Shown piece by piece: positions 24,294 to 32,613 of a DNA stretch of 64,000 bases (within the stretch, counting starts at the first letter, position 1; every line of letters starts with the position of its first letter). A program made the position numbers and the translations under genes. The notes under the pieces are model-generated. The model was not told the DNA's origin and ran no database searches. It worked only from the letters and a program-made list of their open reading frames with translations. Source of the DNA: AC-32 sp963763475 (GTDB lineage Bacteria > Actinomycetota > Thermoleophilia > Gaiellales > Gaiellaceae); NCBI GenBank assembly GCA_963763475.1, contig CAVXOR010000004.1, forward strand, positions 533,200 to 597,199. Direction: 5' to 3'.

Positions 24294-25475
24294 TCAGTGC
24301 GACATCGTCCCCTTGACGTTGCCGACGTTGAGCAGGCCGACCTGGCCGGTGTCCACCGCGGCGAACGCGTGGGACACGAACGGGTAGAGGCCCGGCTTGT
24401 CGATCCGGACGTCGAACACGCCGCCCCCGCCTGCGGGCACGGTGACCGTCTGAACGTTGTGCAGGGCGTCCTCCGCCCGCATCGAGCCGAAGGGGTAGGC
24501 CGTGTTCAGGACGGTGCCGACGATGTGGAAGTCGGTGTCGAGAGACGGGCCGGCATCAACGACCCAGAAGCGGACGAGCTCGCCGGGCTTGGCCGTCAGC
24601 GGATGGGCGACGTACTGGCCCGCATAGCCGTTGAACGTCATCCAGTCCGGCAGCCGGCCACGTGCCTTCGCCATGTTGAACTGCGCGGGCTTGGTCAGCC
24701 CGTCGGCGCCCAGGTACCACTCGCTCGCGACGAGCACGTACTCGCGGTCGGCATGAGCGAGCACGCCTGCTCGCGGCTCGACCACGATCGCACCGTACAT
24801 CCCGTTGGCGATGTGCATCAGAACCGGCTTGGTTCCGCAGTGGTACATGAACACGCCCGCGTCGTCGGCCCGGAAGGTGTAGCTGATCGACTCGCCGGGG
24901 TTGACGTCCCTGAAGGCCTTGTCGGGAGCGACGCGGGCAGCATGGAAGTCGACGGAGTGAGGGATCGCGCCCTTGTTCGTCAGCGTGATCTTCACGAGCT
25001 GGCCCTGCCGTACGTGGATCACCGGTCCGGGCGCGCCCCCCGCCCAGGCCCACGCGCTGTACTTGACCCCCGGAGCGATCTGCACGACGCGATCCGTCAG
25101 CGCCAGGTTCACATTTGCGACCGGGCCCGCGGGGATTGCAGGCATGGTGGCCGGATACGGCTTGTGCGCGGCGGCAAGCTCGGCCGCATTCGTGGGAGCG
25201 GCGCCGGCATAGCTCTCCAGCGCGCCGAGCGAGACGGCCTGACCGCTCATGTCCATGCCTGGCATCGAGGCCATGTCATGGGCCGCGACCGCCTGCGAAG
25301 CGTGCGCGTCGTCGCGCGCGTTCTTCGCATCCGACCACATCATCAGCACCGCGAGGCCGAGAACGCCGACGAGCAGGCCGAGCAGGAGCGAGGCGACGGC
25401 CCACATTCCGGAGTCGGACCTTCGTCTCGGGGCGCGCGCGGGCGGCAGGGAAGACGTCTGTGAAGTAGCGCTCAT
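24294..25475 (-). CDS. membrane-anchored two-domain multicopper protein, NirK/AniA-like (putative copper nitrite reductase)
   Basis: A transmembrane anchor (residues about 24-47) is followed by a Met/His-rich segment (H-D-M-A-S-M-P-G-M-D-M) and two cupredoxin domains. Domain 1 has I-P-H-S-V-D-F-H (type 1 His, the active-site Asp, type 2 His), F-M-Y-H-C-G-T (type 2 His and type 1 Cys) and H-I-A-N-G-M (type 1 His and Met). Domain 2 has D-F-H-I-V-G, like the AniA catalytic His, and F-V-S-H-A-F for the third type 2 His. All ligands for nitrite reduction to NO appear present. It leads the operon with phosphoketolase and acetate kinase and is preceded by a degenerate regulatory box. Confidence 0.82.
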   Translation of the reverse strand: MSATSQTSSLPPARAPRRRSDSGMWAVASLLLGLLVGVLGLAVLMMWSDAKNARDDAHASQAVAAHDMASMPGMDMSGQAVSLGALESYAGAAPTNAAELAAAHKPYPATMPAIPAGPVANVNLALTDRVVQIAPGVKYSAWAWAGGAPGPVIHVRQGQLVKITLTNKGAIPHSVDFHAARVAPDKAFRDVNPGESISYTFRADDAGVFMYHCGTKPVLMHIANGMYGAIVVEPRAGVLAHADREYVLVASEWYLGADGLTKPAQFNMAKARGRLPDWMTFNGYAGQYVAHPLTAKPGELVRFWVVDAGPSLDTDFHIVGTVLNTAYPFGSMRAEDALHNVQTVTVPAGGGGVFDVRIDKPGLYPFVSHAFAAVDTGQVGLLNVGNVKGTMSH

Positions 25476-25525
25476 CGTTGTCCTTTCGTAGCTCAGCGCC
25501 CAAGGTAGGGCCGGCGCGGCGGCCT

Positions 25526-25568
25526 CGCGTCCCAGCGTTCCCGCAGAGCTGCTGCGGGTTTCTCCGGA
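25526..25568 (-). promoter_or_regulatory. regulatory box F upstream of the NirK-like operon (degenerate hexamer)
   Basis: On the minus strand a CCGGA...CCGCA palindrome (25568-25553) is followed after 21 bp by GACGCG (25531-25526), a partial match to GATGGC. The hexamer lies 50 bases before the ATG at 25475. The palindrome is clear; the hexamer is weak, so this is the least certain member of the set. Confidence 0.45.
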
Positions 25569-25571
25569 CGG

Positions 25572-28232
25572 CTACCAGCTCTTGAGCGCCCGATCGCTCG
25601 GGCGGCTGCGCAGGCGAACGCGCGCGTCGACCGCGACGCACCCGTCCGGGCCCGCGATCACCGGATTGAGGTCGAGCTCGCTCACCTCGGGTATGTCTTC
25701 TGCGAGCCGGCCGAGGCGGTGGACGAGATCCTGAAGCGCCGCTGCATCGGCCGCCGGCGCGCCGCGGAAGCCGGCAACGAGGCGCCCGGCCTTGCCGCCG
25801 GTGACGAGCTCCTCCGCGTCGACGTCAGTCAGCGGCGCGAGGCGGAAGGCGGCGTCGCCGATCAGCTCGGCGAAGACGCCTCCGGGGCCGAACGCGACGA
25901 GCGGGCCGAAGACCGGGTCCTGCACGACGCCCGCGAGCAACTCGACGTTTTGGCCCTGGAGGTAGCGCTGGACGATCGCCGGCGTCCCGATCCGCTCCAC
26001 GGCCGCACGGACCAGCTCCTCTTCGTCCAGGTCGAGGGCTACCCCGCCCGTCTCCGTCTTGTGCGCGCCCGCAGCCGCCGTCTTGACGACGACCGGATAG
26101 CCGATCTCCTCCGCCGCCGCGACTGCCTCGTCGGCGCTCGCGGCCGTCCGCTCGGGAACGAGCGGGATGCCGTAGGCGCCGAGCAGGGCGCGCGTCCGGG
26201 CAGGGTCGAGCCACCCGTCTTCCGCGACCCCGACGACAGCCTCCGCGGCCTCGCGATCGATGCCGTCCAGCTCGGGGACCGAGCCGGCGGGCCGGCGCAG
26301 CCACTCGGAGCGCTCGGCGGCGAGCCCGAGCGCCCGCGCGGCGGACTCGGGGTAGGCAAACGAGGCGACCCGGGACTCGAGCAGCTCGACCGGCGTTCCC
26401 TCCGCGCTCATGACGGCGGCGAGCACGGGCTTGTCCGACTGCATGCCGTCGACCGCCCGGGAGATCGCGGCGGCGACCTCAGGTGCGCCGGCCACGACCG
26501 GAGGCACGAACAGGACGATGAGCGCGTCGAGGCGCGGGTCGGCGAGCAGCGGCGGGATCGCGCGCTCGTAGGTCGGGCCGGTGGCGGAGCCGAGCATGTC
26601 AACGGGGTTCGCGACGCTGCCGTCGCCCGGAAGGACCTCGCGCAGCGCGGTGACGGTTTCCTCGGCCAGCTCCGGAAGCTCGAGGCCGGCGGCCTCGCAG
26701 GCGTCGGCGCAGAGGATCCCGAGGCCACCCGCATTCGTGAGCACGCCGACGCGGCGACCACGCGGGAGCGGCTGGCTCGAGAGCAGGCCCGCCGCGTCGA
26801 CCAGTTCTTCGAGGGTCTGCGCCCGCAGAACGCCGGCCTGACGAAAGAGCGCGTCGACAGCGGCCTCGGAGCCGGCCAGCGCAGCCGTGTGGGAGCTCGC
26901 TGCCCTGGCTCCGGCCGCCGTCGCGCCCGCCTTGAGCGCGAGGATCGGCTTGCGCCGGGCGACGCGCCGTGAGAGGCGGGCGAACTTGCGCGGGTTGCCG
27001 AACGACTCGAGGTAGAGCAGGACGAGGTCGGTCCCGGGGTCGTCCTCCCACCACTCGAGCAGGTCGTTCGAGGAGACGTCAGCCTTGTTCCCGATCGAGA
27101 CGAAGGCGGAGAAGCCGAGGCGCGCCGAGCTCTGCTCGAGCAGCGCCAGCCCGAGCGCACCCGACTGCGAGGAGAAGCCGATCCGGCCGGGAGGCAGCGC
27201 GCGCGGCGCGAAGGTCGCGTTCAGGTTCGCCTTCGAGGAGGCGATCCCGAGGCAGTTCGGCCCGAGCAGGCGAGCCCCGTGCGAGCGCACGAGTGCGAGC
27301 AGCTGCGCCTGTCGCTCGCGGCCTTCCTCACCGGTCTCCGCGAAGCCCGAGGAGATCACGCAGATCGCGCGCACGCCTTTGACCAGCGCCTCCTCCGCGG
27401 CGTCCAGCACACGCGGGCCGGGCAGGCAGATCACCGCGAGCTCGACCTCGTCCGGGATCTCCGTGATCGAGTCGTACCCGCGCACGCCGGCGACTGGCTC
27501 GCCGCCGCGGTTCACCGGATACGCGGCGCCGTCGAAGTCCGCTTCGAGCACGTTGCGAAAGAGCTCGCCGCCGATCGAGCCTCGCCGGCGAGAAGCGCCG
27601 ATCACCGCCACGCTCCGCGGCTCGAAGAACGGTCGGAGCGAGGCGGCCACGGCGACGTGGTCACGCTCCTCGACTCGCACCTGAAAGTCTTCGGTCGCTG
27701 CGATCGGGAAGGTGACCTCGACCTCGCCGTGCTCGAGCTCTCGGACCACGTCGAAGCCGGCGCCGGTGAAGACGCCCAGCATCGCCTGGTTCTCGGCCAT
27801 CACCTCCGCGACGAAGCGGGAGATGCCGTTCTCGGCCGCGCGGGCGGCGAGCTGCTCGAGCAGTCGCGTCCCGATCCCGCGGCCCTGCTCCTCGTCGGCG
27901 ACGACGAACGCGGCCTCGGCCGTGCTCGGGTCGCGCAGGCGCACGTAGTTCGCGAGCCCGACCACGCGGTCTCCGAGCCAGCCTGCGAGCGCTCCCGTCT
28001 CGTCCCAGTCGGGGTCGAGCATCGAGTCCGCCAGCGCGCGGTCGACGTGCCGGATCCCGTGGAAGCGCAGGTAGAGGCTGCGCTCGCTCAGAGCCGCGAG
28101 GAACGCGAGCACCCCGTCTTCGTCGGCGGCCGACGGGGGCCGCAGCCGGAGCGTGCCGCCGTCCTTGAGGATGACGTCGACAGCTCCGGCTGCCTGCTCC
28201 TCGACGCTAAGCGCCAACCGCCGCTCCTTCAC
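25572..28232 (-). CDS. GNAT acetyltransferase fused to ADP-forming acyl-CoA synthetase
   Basis: The 886-residue protein starts with a GNAT domain (acetyl-CoA loop E-E-Q-G-R-G-I-G-T-R-L, residues 114-124). From about residue 205 follow a CoA-binding Rossmann domain (S-V-A-V-I-G-A-S), a ligase domain with the phosphohistidine motif S-S-H-T-A-A-L-A-G, and a C-terminal ATP-grasp domain. Related Pat proteins regulate acyl-CoA synthetases by lysine acetylation; this one keeps the catalytic His, so it could also make ATP from acetyl-CoA. The GTG at 28232 follows GGAGGAG and overlaps the alcohol dehydrogenase gene by 26 bases. Confidence 0.9.
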   Translation of the reverse strand: MKERRLALSVEEQAAGAVDVILKDGGTLRLRPPSAADEDGVLAFLAALSERSLYLRFHGIRHVDRALADSMLDPDWDETGALAGWLGDRVVGLANYVRLRDPSTAEAAFVVADEEQGRGIGTRLLEQLAARAAENGISRFVAEVMAENQAMLGVFTGAGFDVVRELEHGEVEVTFPIAATEDFQVRVEERDHVAVAASLRPFFEPRSVAVIGASRRRGSIGGELFRNVLEADFDGAAYPVNRGGEPVAGVRGYDSITEIPDEVELAVICLPGPRVLDAAEEALVKGVRAICVISSGFAETGEEGRERQAQLLALVRSHGARLLGPNCLGIASSKANLNATFAPRALPPGRIGFSSQSGALGLALLEQSSARLGFSAFVSIGNKADVSSNDLLEWWEDDPGTDLVLLYLESFGNPRKFARLSRRVARRKPILALKAGATAAGARAASSHTAALAGSEAAVDALFRQAGVLRAQTLEELVDAAGLLSSQPLPRGRRVGVLTNAGGLGILCADACEAAGLELPELAEETVTALREVLPGDGSVANPVDMLGSATGPTYERAIPPLLADPRLDALIVLFVPPVVAGAPEVAAAISRAVDGMQSDKPVLAAVMSAEGTPVELLESRVASFAYPESAARALGLAAERSEWLRRPAGSVPELDGIDREAAEAVVGVAEDGWLDPARTRALLGAYGIPLVPERTAASADEAVAAAEEIGYPVVVKTAAAGAHKTETGGVALDLDEEELVRAAVERIGTPAIVQRYLQGQNVELLAGVVQDPVFGPLVAFGPGGVFAELIGDAAFRLAPLTDVDAEELVTGGKAGRLVAGFRGAPAADAAALQDLVHRLGRLAEDIPEVSELDLNPVIAGPDGCVAVDARVRLRSRPSDRALKSW

Positions 28233-29298
28233 GGTCGCGCTCCTCCGGCACCGCCGGCTGGGCCTCCAGCACGACCTTGAGCGCATTCGTCTCGGCGGCC
28301 GCCGCGAACGTGTCGTACGCGGCCATCGTCTCGCCGAGGGGGAACCGATGCGTGGCGAACGGCGTGGCGTCGAGCCGGCCGCTGGCGATCAGCTCGAGCA
28401 GCCTCGGCGTCGAGAACGTGTCCACGAGGCCGGTCATGATCGTGACGTCCCGGATCCACAGCTTCTCCAGATGGAGCGTAGCCGGGTGTCCGTGGACGCC
28501 GACGTTGGCGACGTGGCCGCCCGGCCGGACAAGGTCGGCGCAGAGCTCGAACGTCTCGGGCACGCCGACCGCCTCGATCGCGACGTCCGCGCCGAGGCCG
28601 CCGGTCAGGTGCATGACCCGCTCGACCGCGTCCTCGGTGGAGTTGTCGATCGCCACGTCGGCGCCGAACTCGAGCGCCTTCTCGCGCCTCGGGCTCGCCG
28701 GGTCGATCGCGACGATCCGGCCGGGCGTGAACAGCTTCGCGGTCAGGATCGCCGCGAGGCCGATCGGGCCGGCGCCGACGATCGCGACCGTGTCGCCCGG
28801 CTGGACGCCGCCGTTCAGCACGCCAACCTCGAACGAGGTCGGGAGGATGTCGGCGAGGAAGAGCACCTGCTCGTCGCTCAGCTCGTCGGGGATCTTGTAG
28901 ACGGAGGTGTCCGCGAACGGCACCCGCGCCAGCTCCGCCTGCAGGCCGTCGACCAGGTGGCCGAAAATCCAGCCTCCGCCGCCGGTGCAGAGGCCGTAGC
29001 GGCCCTCCCTGCAGAAGCGGCAGCGGCCGCAGGAGGTGATGCAGGAGACGAGCACGCGGTCGCCGGGCTCGAGCGTCGTGACCGCTTCGCCCACCTCGAC
29101 GACCGTCCCGACGGCCTCGTGGCCGAGGACCGTGCCGGGCTGGACCTCGGGCACGTCACCCTTGAGGATGTGCAGGTCGGTCCCGCAGATCGTGGACGAG
29201 TCGATGCGGACGATCGCGTCCGTCGGCTGCTCGATGCCAGGATCCGGGACCTCGTCCCAGGAGCGCTCGCCGGGACCGTGGTAGACCAGAGCTTTCAT
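28207..29298 (-). CDS. zinc-dependent alcohol dehydrogenase (MDR family)
   Basis: The 363-residue protein has the catalytic zinc set C-G-T-D-L-H and G-H-E-A-V-G, the four structural-zinc cysteines (C-x2-C-x2-C-x7-C in S-C-G-R-C-R-F-C), and the nucleotide-binding V-G-A-G-P-I-G. It probably interconverts an alcohol and aldehyde with NAD(P); the substrate is unknown. Its start has an AAAGGAGGAGCC site. It heads an operon with the acyl-CoA synthetase fusion and shares a bidirectional box with the divergent stress protein gene, suggesting a role in fermentative redox balance. Confidence 0.93.
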   Translation of the reverse strand: MKALVYHGPGERSWDEVPDPGIEQPTDAIVRIDSSTICGTDLHILKGDVPEVQPGTVLGHEAVGTVVEVGEAVTTLEPGDRVLVSCITSCGRCRFCREGRYGLCTGGGGWIFGHLVDGLQAELARVPFADTSVYKIPDELSDEQVLFLADILPTSFEVGVLNGGVQPGDTVAIVGAGPIGLAAILTAKLFTPGRIVAIDPASPRREKALEFGADVAIDNSTEDAVERVMHLTGGLGADVAIEAVGVPETFELCADLVRPGGHVANVGVHGHPATLHLEKLWIRDVTIMTGLVDTFSTPRLLELIASGRLDATPFATHRFPLGETMAAYDTFAAAAETNALKVVLEAQPAVPEERDREGAAVGA

Positions 29299-29345
29299 GG
29301 CTCCTCCTTTCGTGTAGCCCCACTCTCGTCGCGCGCGGCTCGTTC

Positions 29346-29413
29346 GCCATCAGCGCGCGCCCCGAACCCGTTTTCGGGTTTCCCGCACCGAGATCAGCCG
29401 GGCCCCTGATGGC
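29346..29413. promoter_or_regulatory. bidirectional regulatory box B/H between alcohol dehydrogenase and universal stress protein genes
   Basis: The central palindrome TTCGG-GTTTC-CCGCA occupies 29373-29387. Towards the plus strand, GATGGC follows 20 bp after CCGCA (29408-29413), 47 bases before the stress protein ATG. Towards the minus strand, GATGGC follows exactly 21 bp after CCGAA (29351-29346), 47 bases before the dehydrogenase ATG. One operator thus appears to serve both directions. Confidence 0.72.
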
Positions 29414-29460
29414 GGCGCCTCTGTGCGCGTCCATGCTGAGAGCCACGAAAGGAGGTCTCC

Positions 29461-29904
29461 ATGAAGCAGATCCTCGTAGCCACGGACGGATCCGAGAACG
29501 GCCGCTACGCGCTCGAAGAAGCAGTCGAGCTCGCAGCCGCCGCCGGGGCCAAGCTCACCATCGTCTATGTCCGCCACGCACCGCTGCCGATGCTCGGCGA
29601 CCCGGTGTACCAGCGCTCGCTCAGCGCCGATCTACGGCACGCGAACGAGACGGTGGCGATCGCGGCCGGCGTCGCGCACACCGCAGGCGTCGAGGCGGAG
29701 GCCGAGGTGCTCGAAGGCGATCCGGCCAAGCGGATCGTCGAGCTCGCGCGGCAGCGCGACGTCGACCTGATCGTGGTCGGCTCCCGTGGGCTGGGCGGCT
29801 TCGCCGGCACGCTGCTCGGGAGCGTCTCGCGCGACGTCCTGCACCACGCCGACCGGCCGGTCCTCGTCGCCGCTCGCAGGGCTGCTCGGCGCCGGGCCGC
29901 CTGA
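29461..29904 (+). CDS. universal stress protein (UspA family)
   Basis: The 147-residue protein has the nucleotide-binding form of the fold: L-V-A-T-D-G-S-E near the start and the ATP motif G-S-R-G-L-G-G-F-x6-G-S-V-S near the end. Such proteins accumulate in hypoxia, starvation and redox stress. It starts after a strong AAAGGAGG site and sits 31 bases upstream of a DevS-like kinase gene and its regulator, the same gene content as the mycobacterial Rv3134c-devR-devS operon (known from that system; here inferred). Confidence 0.93.
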   Translation: MKQILVATDGSENGRYALEEAVELAAAAGAKLTIVYVRHAPLPMLGDPVYQRSLSADLRHANETVAIAAGVAHTAGVEAEAEVLEGDPAKRIVELARQRDVDLIVVGSRGLGGFAGTLLGSVSRDVLHHADRPVLVAARRAARRRAA

Positions 29905-29935
29905 TCCGCACTGCGCAGCGCAGTACGCTGGCGCC

Positions 29936-31567
29936 GTGGAATCCACGACGCCGAGCGAGCCCCGGCTGCGCGCCCTGCTCGAGGCCGGGATCGCCCTGTC
30001 CTCCGAGCTCTCGCTCGACAGCCTGTTGCAGCGCCTGACCGAGCTCTCGGCGGAGCTGACCGGCGCCCGCTACGCGGCCCTCGGCGTGCTCGACCCGAGC
30101 GGCTTGCACCTCGAGCGCTTCATCACCCATGGCCTCGACGAGAGCGAGCGAACGGCGATCGGCGATCCACCCCACGGCCGCGGGATCCTCGGCGCGCTGA
30201 TCACTGACGCCTCCCCGCTCCGACTCCATGCGATCGGCGACGACCCGCGTTCGGTCGGCTTCCCGGCCAACCACCCGCCGATGAGCACGTTCCTCGGGGT
30301 GCCCGTGCTGTTGCGCGGGACGGCTTACGGCAACCTCTACCTGACCGAGAAGGAGGGCGGCGGCGACTTCACGGAGGAGGATCAGGGGCTCGTCGAGCTG
30401 CTCGCCTCGCAGGCGGCCGTGGCGATCGAGAACGCGCGGCTCTACGAGTCGGCCACGCGCTGGTCGTATCAGCTCGAGTCGCTGATGGAGGTCAGCAGCG
30501 CGATGGCGCGAGTGACGTCCGTCGACGGCCTGCTCGAGCTGATCGCGGAGCGGCTGCACGACCTGCTGGAAGCGCGCCTCGTCACGGTCGCACTGCCGTC
30601 CGGCCCGGAGCAAGTCCGCATCGTCGCCGCCGCGGGAGAGCAGGCGGACGAGGTGACCGGCGAGCTGCTGCCGCTGCACGAGTCCAAGACGGGGCGCGTG
30701 CTGGAACGTCGGCGCAGCGAGCGGGTCGACTCGGTGCTCGACGACGCCGAAGTTGACCGGGTCTTCACACGCCGCGTCGACGCCCGCGCGGGTCTCTGGG
30801 TGCCGCTACTCGTCCAGGACCGCGCGATCGGTGTGATCTCGGCCTACGACAAGCTCTCGGCGTCGGACGCCCGCTTCACCGACGACGACGTGCGTCTCGC
30901 CGAGATCTTCGCCACGCGTGCGGCAGTCTCGGTCGAACTCTCGGAGCGCGTGGAGCGCGACGCCCTGCGCCGGGTCGTCTCGGCCCAGGAGCTCGAGCGC
31001 CGGCGCCTCGCTCGCGAGCTGCACGACGAGACCGGCCAGGCGCTGACCTCGATCCTGCTCGGACTCAAGCAGCTCGAGGGCTCCGAGTCGCCGGAGGCCG
31101 TGGCGGGGCTGCGTGAACTCGTCGTGGCGACGCTGCAGGACGTACGTCGGCTCGCGGTCGAACTGCGGCCCAAGGTGCTCGACGACTTCGGCCTCATTCC
31201 GGCGCTCGAGCGCCTGACGCACGGCTTCGGCGAGCAAACGGGCATCGCCGTCGACCTCGAGGCCGGCACGATCACCGAGCGGCTGCCGCTCGAGGTCGAG
31301 ACGGCCATCTACCGGATCGTCCAGGAGGCGCTCACGAACGTGGTCAAGCACGCACGCGCCCAACGGGTCAGCGTGCTGGTCACACGGCTGGATGGCAGGA
31401 TCAGAGCCGTGATCGAGGACGACGGCACCGGTTTCGACCCGGCCGAGCTCAGCGGTGGCATCGGCCTGGTCGGGATGCGCGAGCGGATCGCGCTGCTCGA
31501 CGGCACGCTGACCGTCGAGTCGAGCGAGGCCAGCGGCACGACGCTCGCCGCCGAGGTGCCCGCCTGA
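29936..31567 (+). CDS. GAF-domain sensor histidine kinase, DevS/DosS-like
   Basis: The 543-residue protein has two GAF domains (about 18-170 and 190-340), a HisKA_3 dimerisation domain with phospho-acceptor H363 in A-R-E-L-H-D-E-T-G-Q, and a HATPase_c domain (about 440-540) with N-V-V-K-H-A and a G-I-G-L-V-G-M-R-E-R box. GAF1 contains N-H-P-P-M-S-T-F-L-G-V-P-V and G-N-L-Y-L-T-E-K, the pattern of mycobacterial DevS/DosT GAF-A; the His there may correspond to the region of the heme ligand (inference). No membrane segment, so it is a cytosolic sensor. The GTG at 29936 is preceded by a possible -10, TACGCT. The response regulator follows with an overlap. Confidence 0.9.
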   Translation: MESTTPSEPRLRALLEAGIALSSELSLDSLLQRLTELSAELTGARYAALGVLDPSGLHLERFITHGLDESERTAIGDPPHGRGILGALITDASPLRLHAIGDDPRSVGFPANHPPMSTFLGVPVLLRGTAYGNLYLTEKEGGGDFTEEDQGLVELLASQAAVAIENARLYESATRWSYQLESLMEVSSAMARVTSVDGLLELIAERLHDLLEARLVTVALPSGPEQVRIVAAAGEQADEVTGELLPLHESKTGRVLERRRSERVDSVLDDAEVDRVFTRRVDARAGLWVPLLVQDRAIGVISAYDKLSASDARFTDDDVRLAEIFATRAAVSVELSERVERDALRRVVSAQELERRRLARELHDETGQALTSILLGLKQLEGSESPEAVAGLRELVVATLQDVRRLAVELRPKVLDDFGLIPALERLTHGFGEQTGIAVDLEAGTITERLPLEVETAIYRIVQEALTNVVKHARAQRVSVLVTRLDGRIRAVIEDDGTGFDPAELSGGIGLVGMRERIALLDGTLTVESSEASGTTLAAEVPA

Positions 31568-32202
31568 GCACACGGGTGCTGATCGTGGACGACCACGCCG
31601 TCGTCCGCTCGGGGCTGAGGCTCGTGCTCGAGGCCGAAGACGACCTGGAGCCGGTCGGCGAAGCGGGCACGGCCCGTGAGGCGATCTTCGAGGCGCGCTC
31701 GACCAAGCCGGACGTGATCCTGCTCGATGTGGTGATGCCCGAGCAGAGCGGGCTCGAGGCGATCCCGACGCTGCTGCACGAGAACCCCGCGGTCAAGATC
31801 CTCGTGCTCTCGATGCAGGACGACCCGCACTACGTGCGCGAGGCCTTCGCCGCCGGCGCCAGCGGCTACGTGCTCAAGGAAGCGGCCGACAACGAGGTCG
31901 TCCAGGCCATCCGCGAGGTCGCCGGCGGTGGGCGCTACGTCCATCCCGAGCTCGGCGCGCGCCTGATCGCCGCCGAGTCCGAGGAGCGCAAGCGCGCCGA
32001 GGAGGATCCGCTCTCCGAGCGCGAGGGCGAGGTGTTGCGGCTGCTCGCGCTCGGCCACACCAACCAGGAGATCGCCAAGCAGCTCTTCATCTCGGTGCGA
32101 ACGGCCGAGACGCACCGCGCGCACATCATGCAGAAGCTGCGGCTCTCGAGCCGCGCCGAGCTCGTCAGGTACGCGCTCGAGCGCGGCCTGCTCGAGCAGT
32201 GA
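31564..32202 (+). CDS. NarL/DevR-type response regulator
   Basis: The receiver domain has the D-D-H start, phosphoacceptor in L-L-D-V-V-M-P (residue 51 counting from the GTG at 31576) and Y-V-L-K-E; the C-terminal LuxR helix-turn-helix reads L-S-E-R-E-G-E-V-L-R-L-L-A-L-G-H-T-N-Q-E-I-A. The conventional start is GTG 31576. I give CTG 31564 because it overlaps the kinase stop as CTGA and restores the usual M-S-T-R-V-L-I-V-D-D terminus; this is uncertain. It is the obvious partner of the upstream kinase and the best candidate to bind the palindromic boxes of this region. Confidence 0.9.
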   Translation: MSTRVLIVDDHAVVRSGLRLVLEAEDDLEPVGEAGTAREAIFEARSTKPDVILLDVVMPEQSGLEAIPTLLHENPAVKILVLSMQDDPHYVREAFAAGASGYVLKEAADNEVVQAIREVAGGGRYVHPELGARLIAAESEERKRAEEDPLSEREGEVLRLLALGHTNQEIAKQLFISVRTAETHRAHIMQKLRLSSRAELVRYALERGLLEQ

Positions 32203-32209
32203 CCGCAGC

Positions 32210-32545
32210 TCAGCGCTTCTCGAACAGCACGAGCACGCTCAGCTGCTCGTAGCCGGAGAAGCGGTGCTCGGCACCGGCGGGGACGAAGACGGCGTTCCCC
32301 TGGCGCAGCTCGACCGTCGTGCCTTCGACGTCGAGCGTGCCCCTGCCCTCGAGCACCACGTAGACCTCGTCGTCCTCGTGCGGCTGCTGGCGGTCGGGCT
32401 CCGGCGCCACCAGCACGTAGACGCCGAGCTCGAGCCCCTCCGAGCGGTGGACGACCTCGTAGCCCCCGCCTGCCTCGACCAGACGCTGCCGGCAGGCCGC
32501 GATGTCGAACGGATGGGCAGTGATGAGGCGCTGTTCGTCGTCCAC
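32210..32545 (-). CDS. small cupin-domain protein
   Basis: The 111-residue protein is a single cupin barrel: motif 1 P-H-E-D-D-E-V-Y-V-V-L-E-G-R-G and motif 2 V-P-A-G-A-E-H-R-F, giving His/Glu/His metal ligands. Function unknown; such proteins are sensors, isomerases or dioxygenases. It lies downstream of the membrane protein gene at 32614, separated by a strong hairpin, and converges on the response regulator gene 8 bases away. Confidence 0.8.
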   Translation of the reverse strand: MDDEQRLITAHPFDIAACRQRLVEAGGGYEVVHRSEGLELGVYVLVAPEPDRQQPHEDDEVYVVLEGRGTLDVEGTTVELRQGNAVFVPAGAEHRFSGYEQLSVLVLFEKR

Positions 32546-32565
32546 GAGGCTCCGTTCGATGGTAT

Positions 32566-32593
32566 GCGAAGGCCGCCCGAGGGCGGCCTTCGC
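32566..32593 (-). terminator. strong inverted repeat, probable terminator
   Basis: GCGAAGGCCGCCC (32566-32578) and its exact complement (32581-32593) form a 13-bp stem with almost no loop. There is no clear T-run on either strand. It lies between the end of the membrane protein gene and the cupin start, so it probably ends or attenuates the former's transcript. Confidence 0.55.
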
Positions 32594-32613
32594 TGTGTGC
32601 GACGGAGGAGGCT

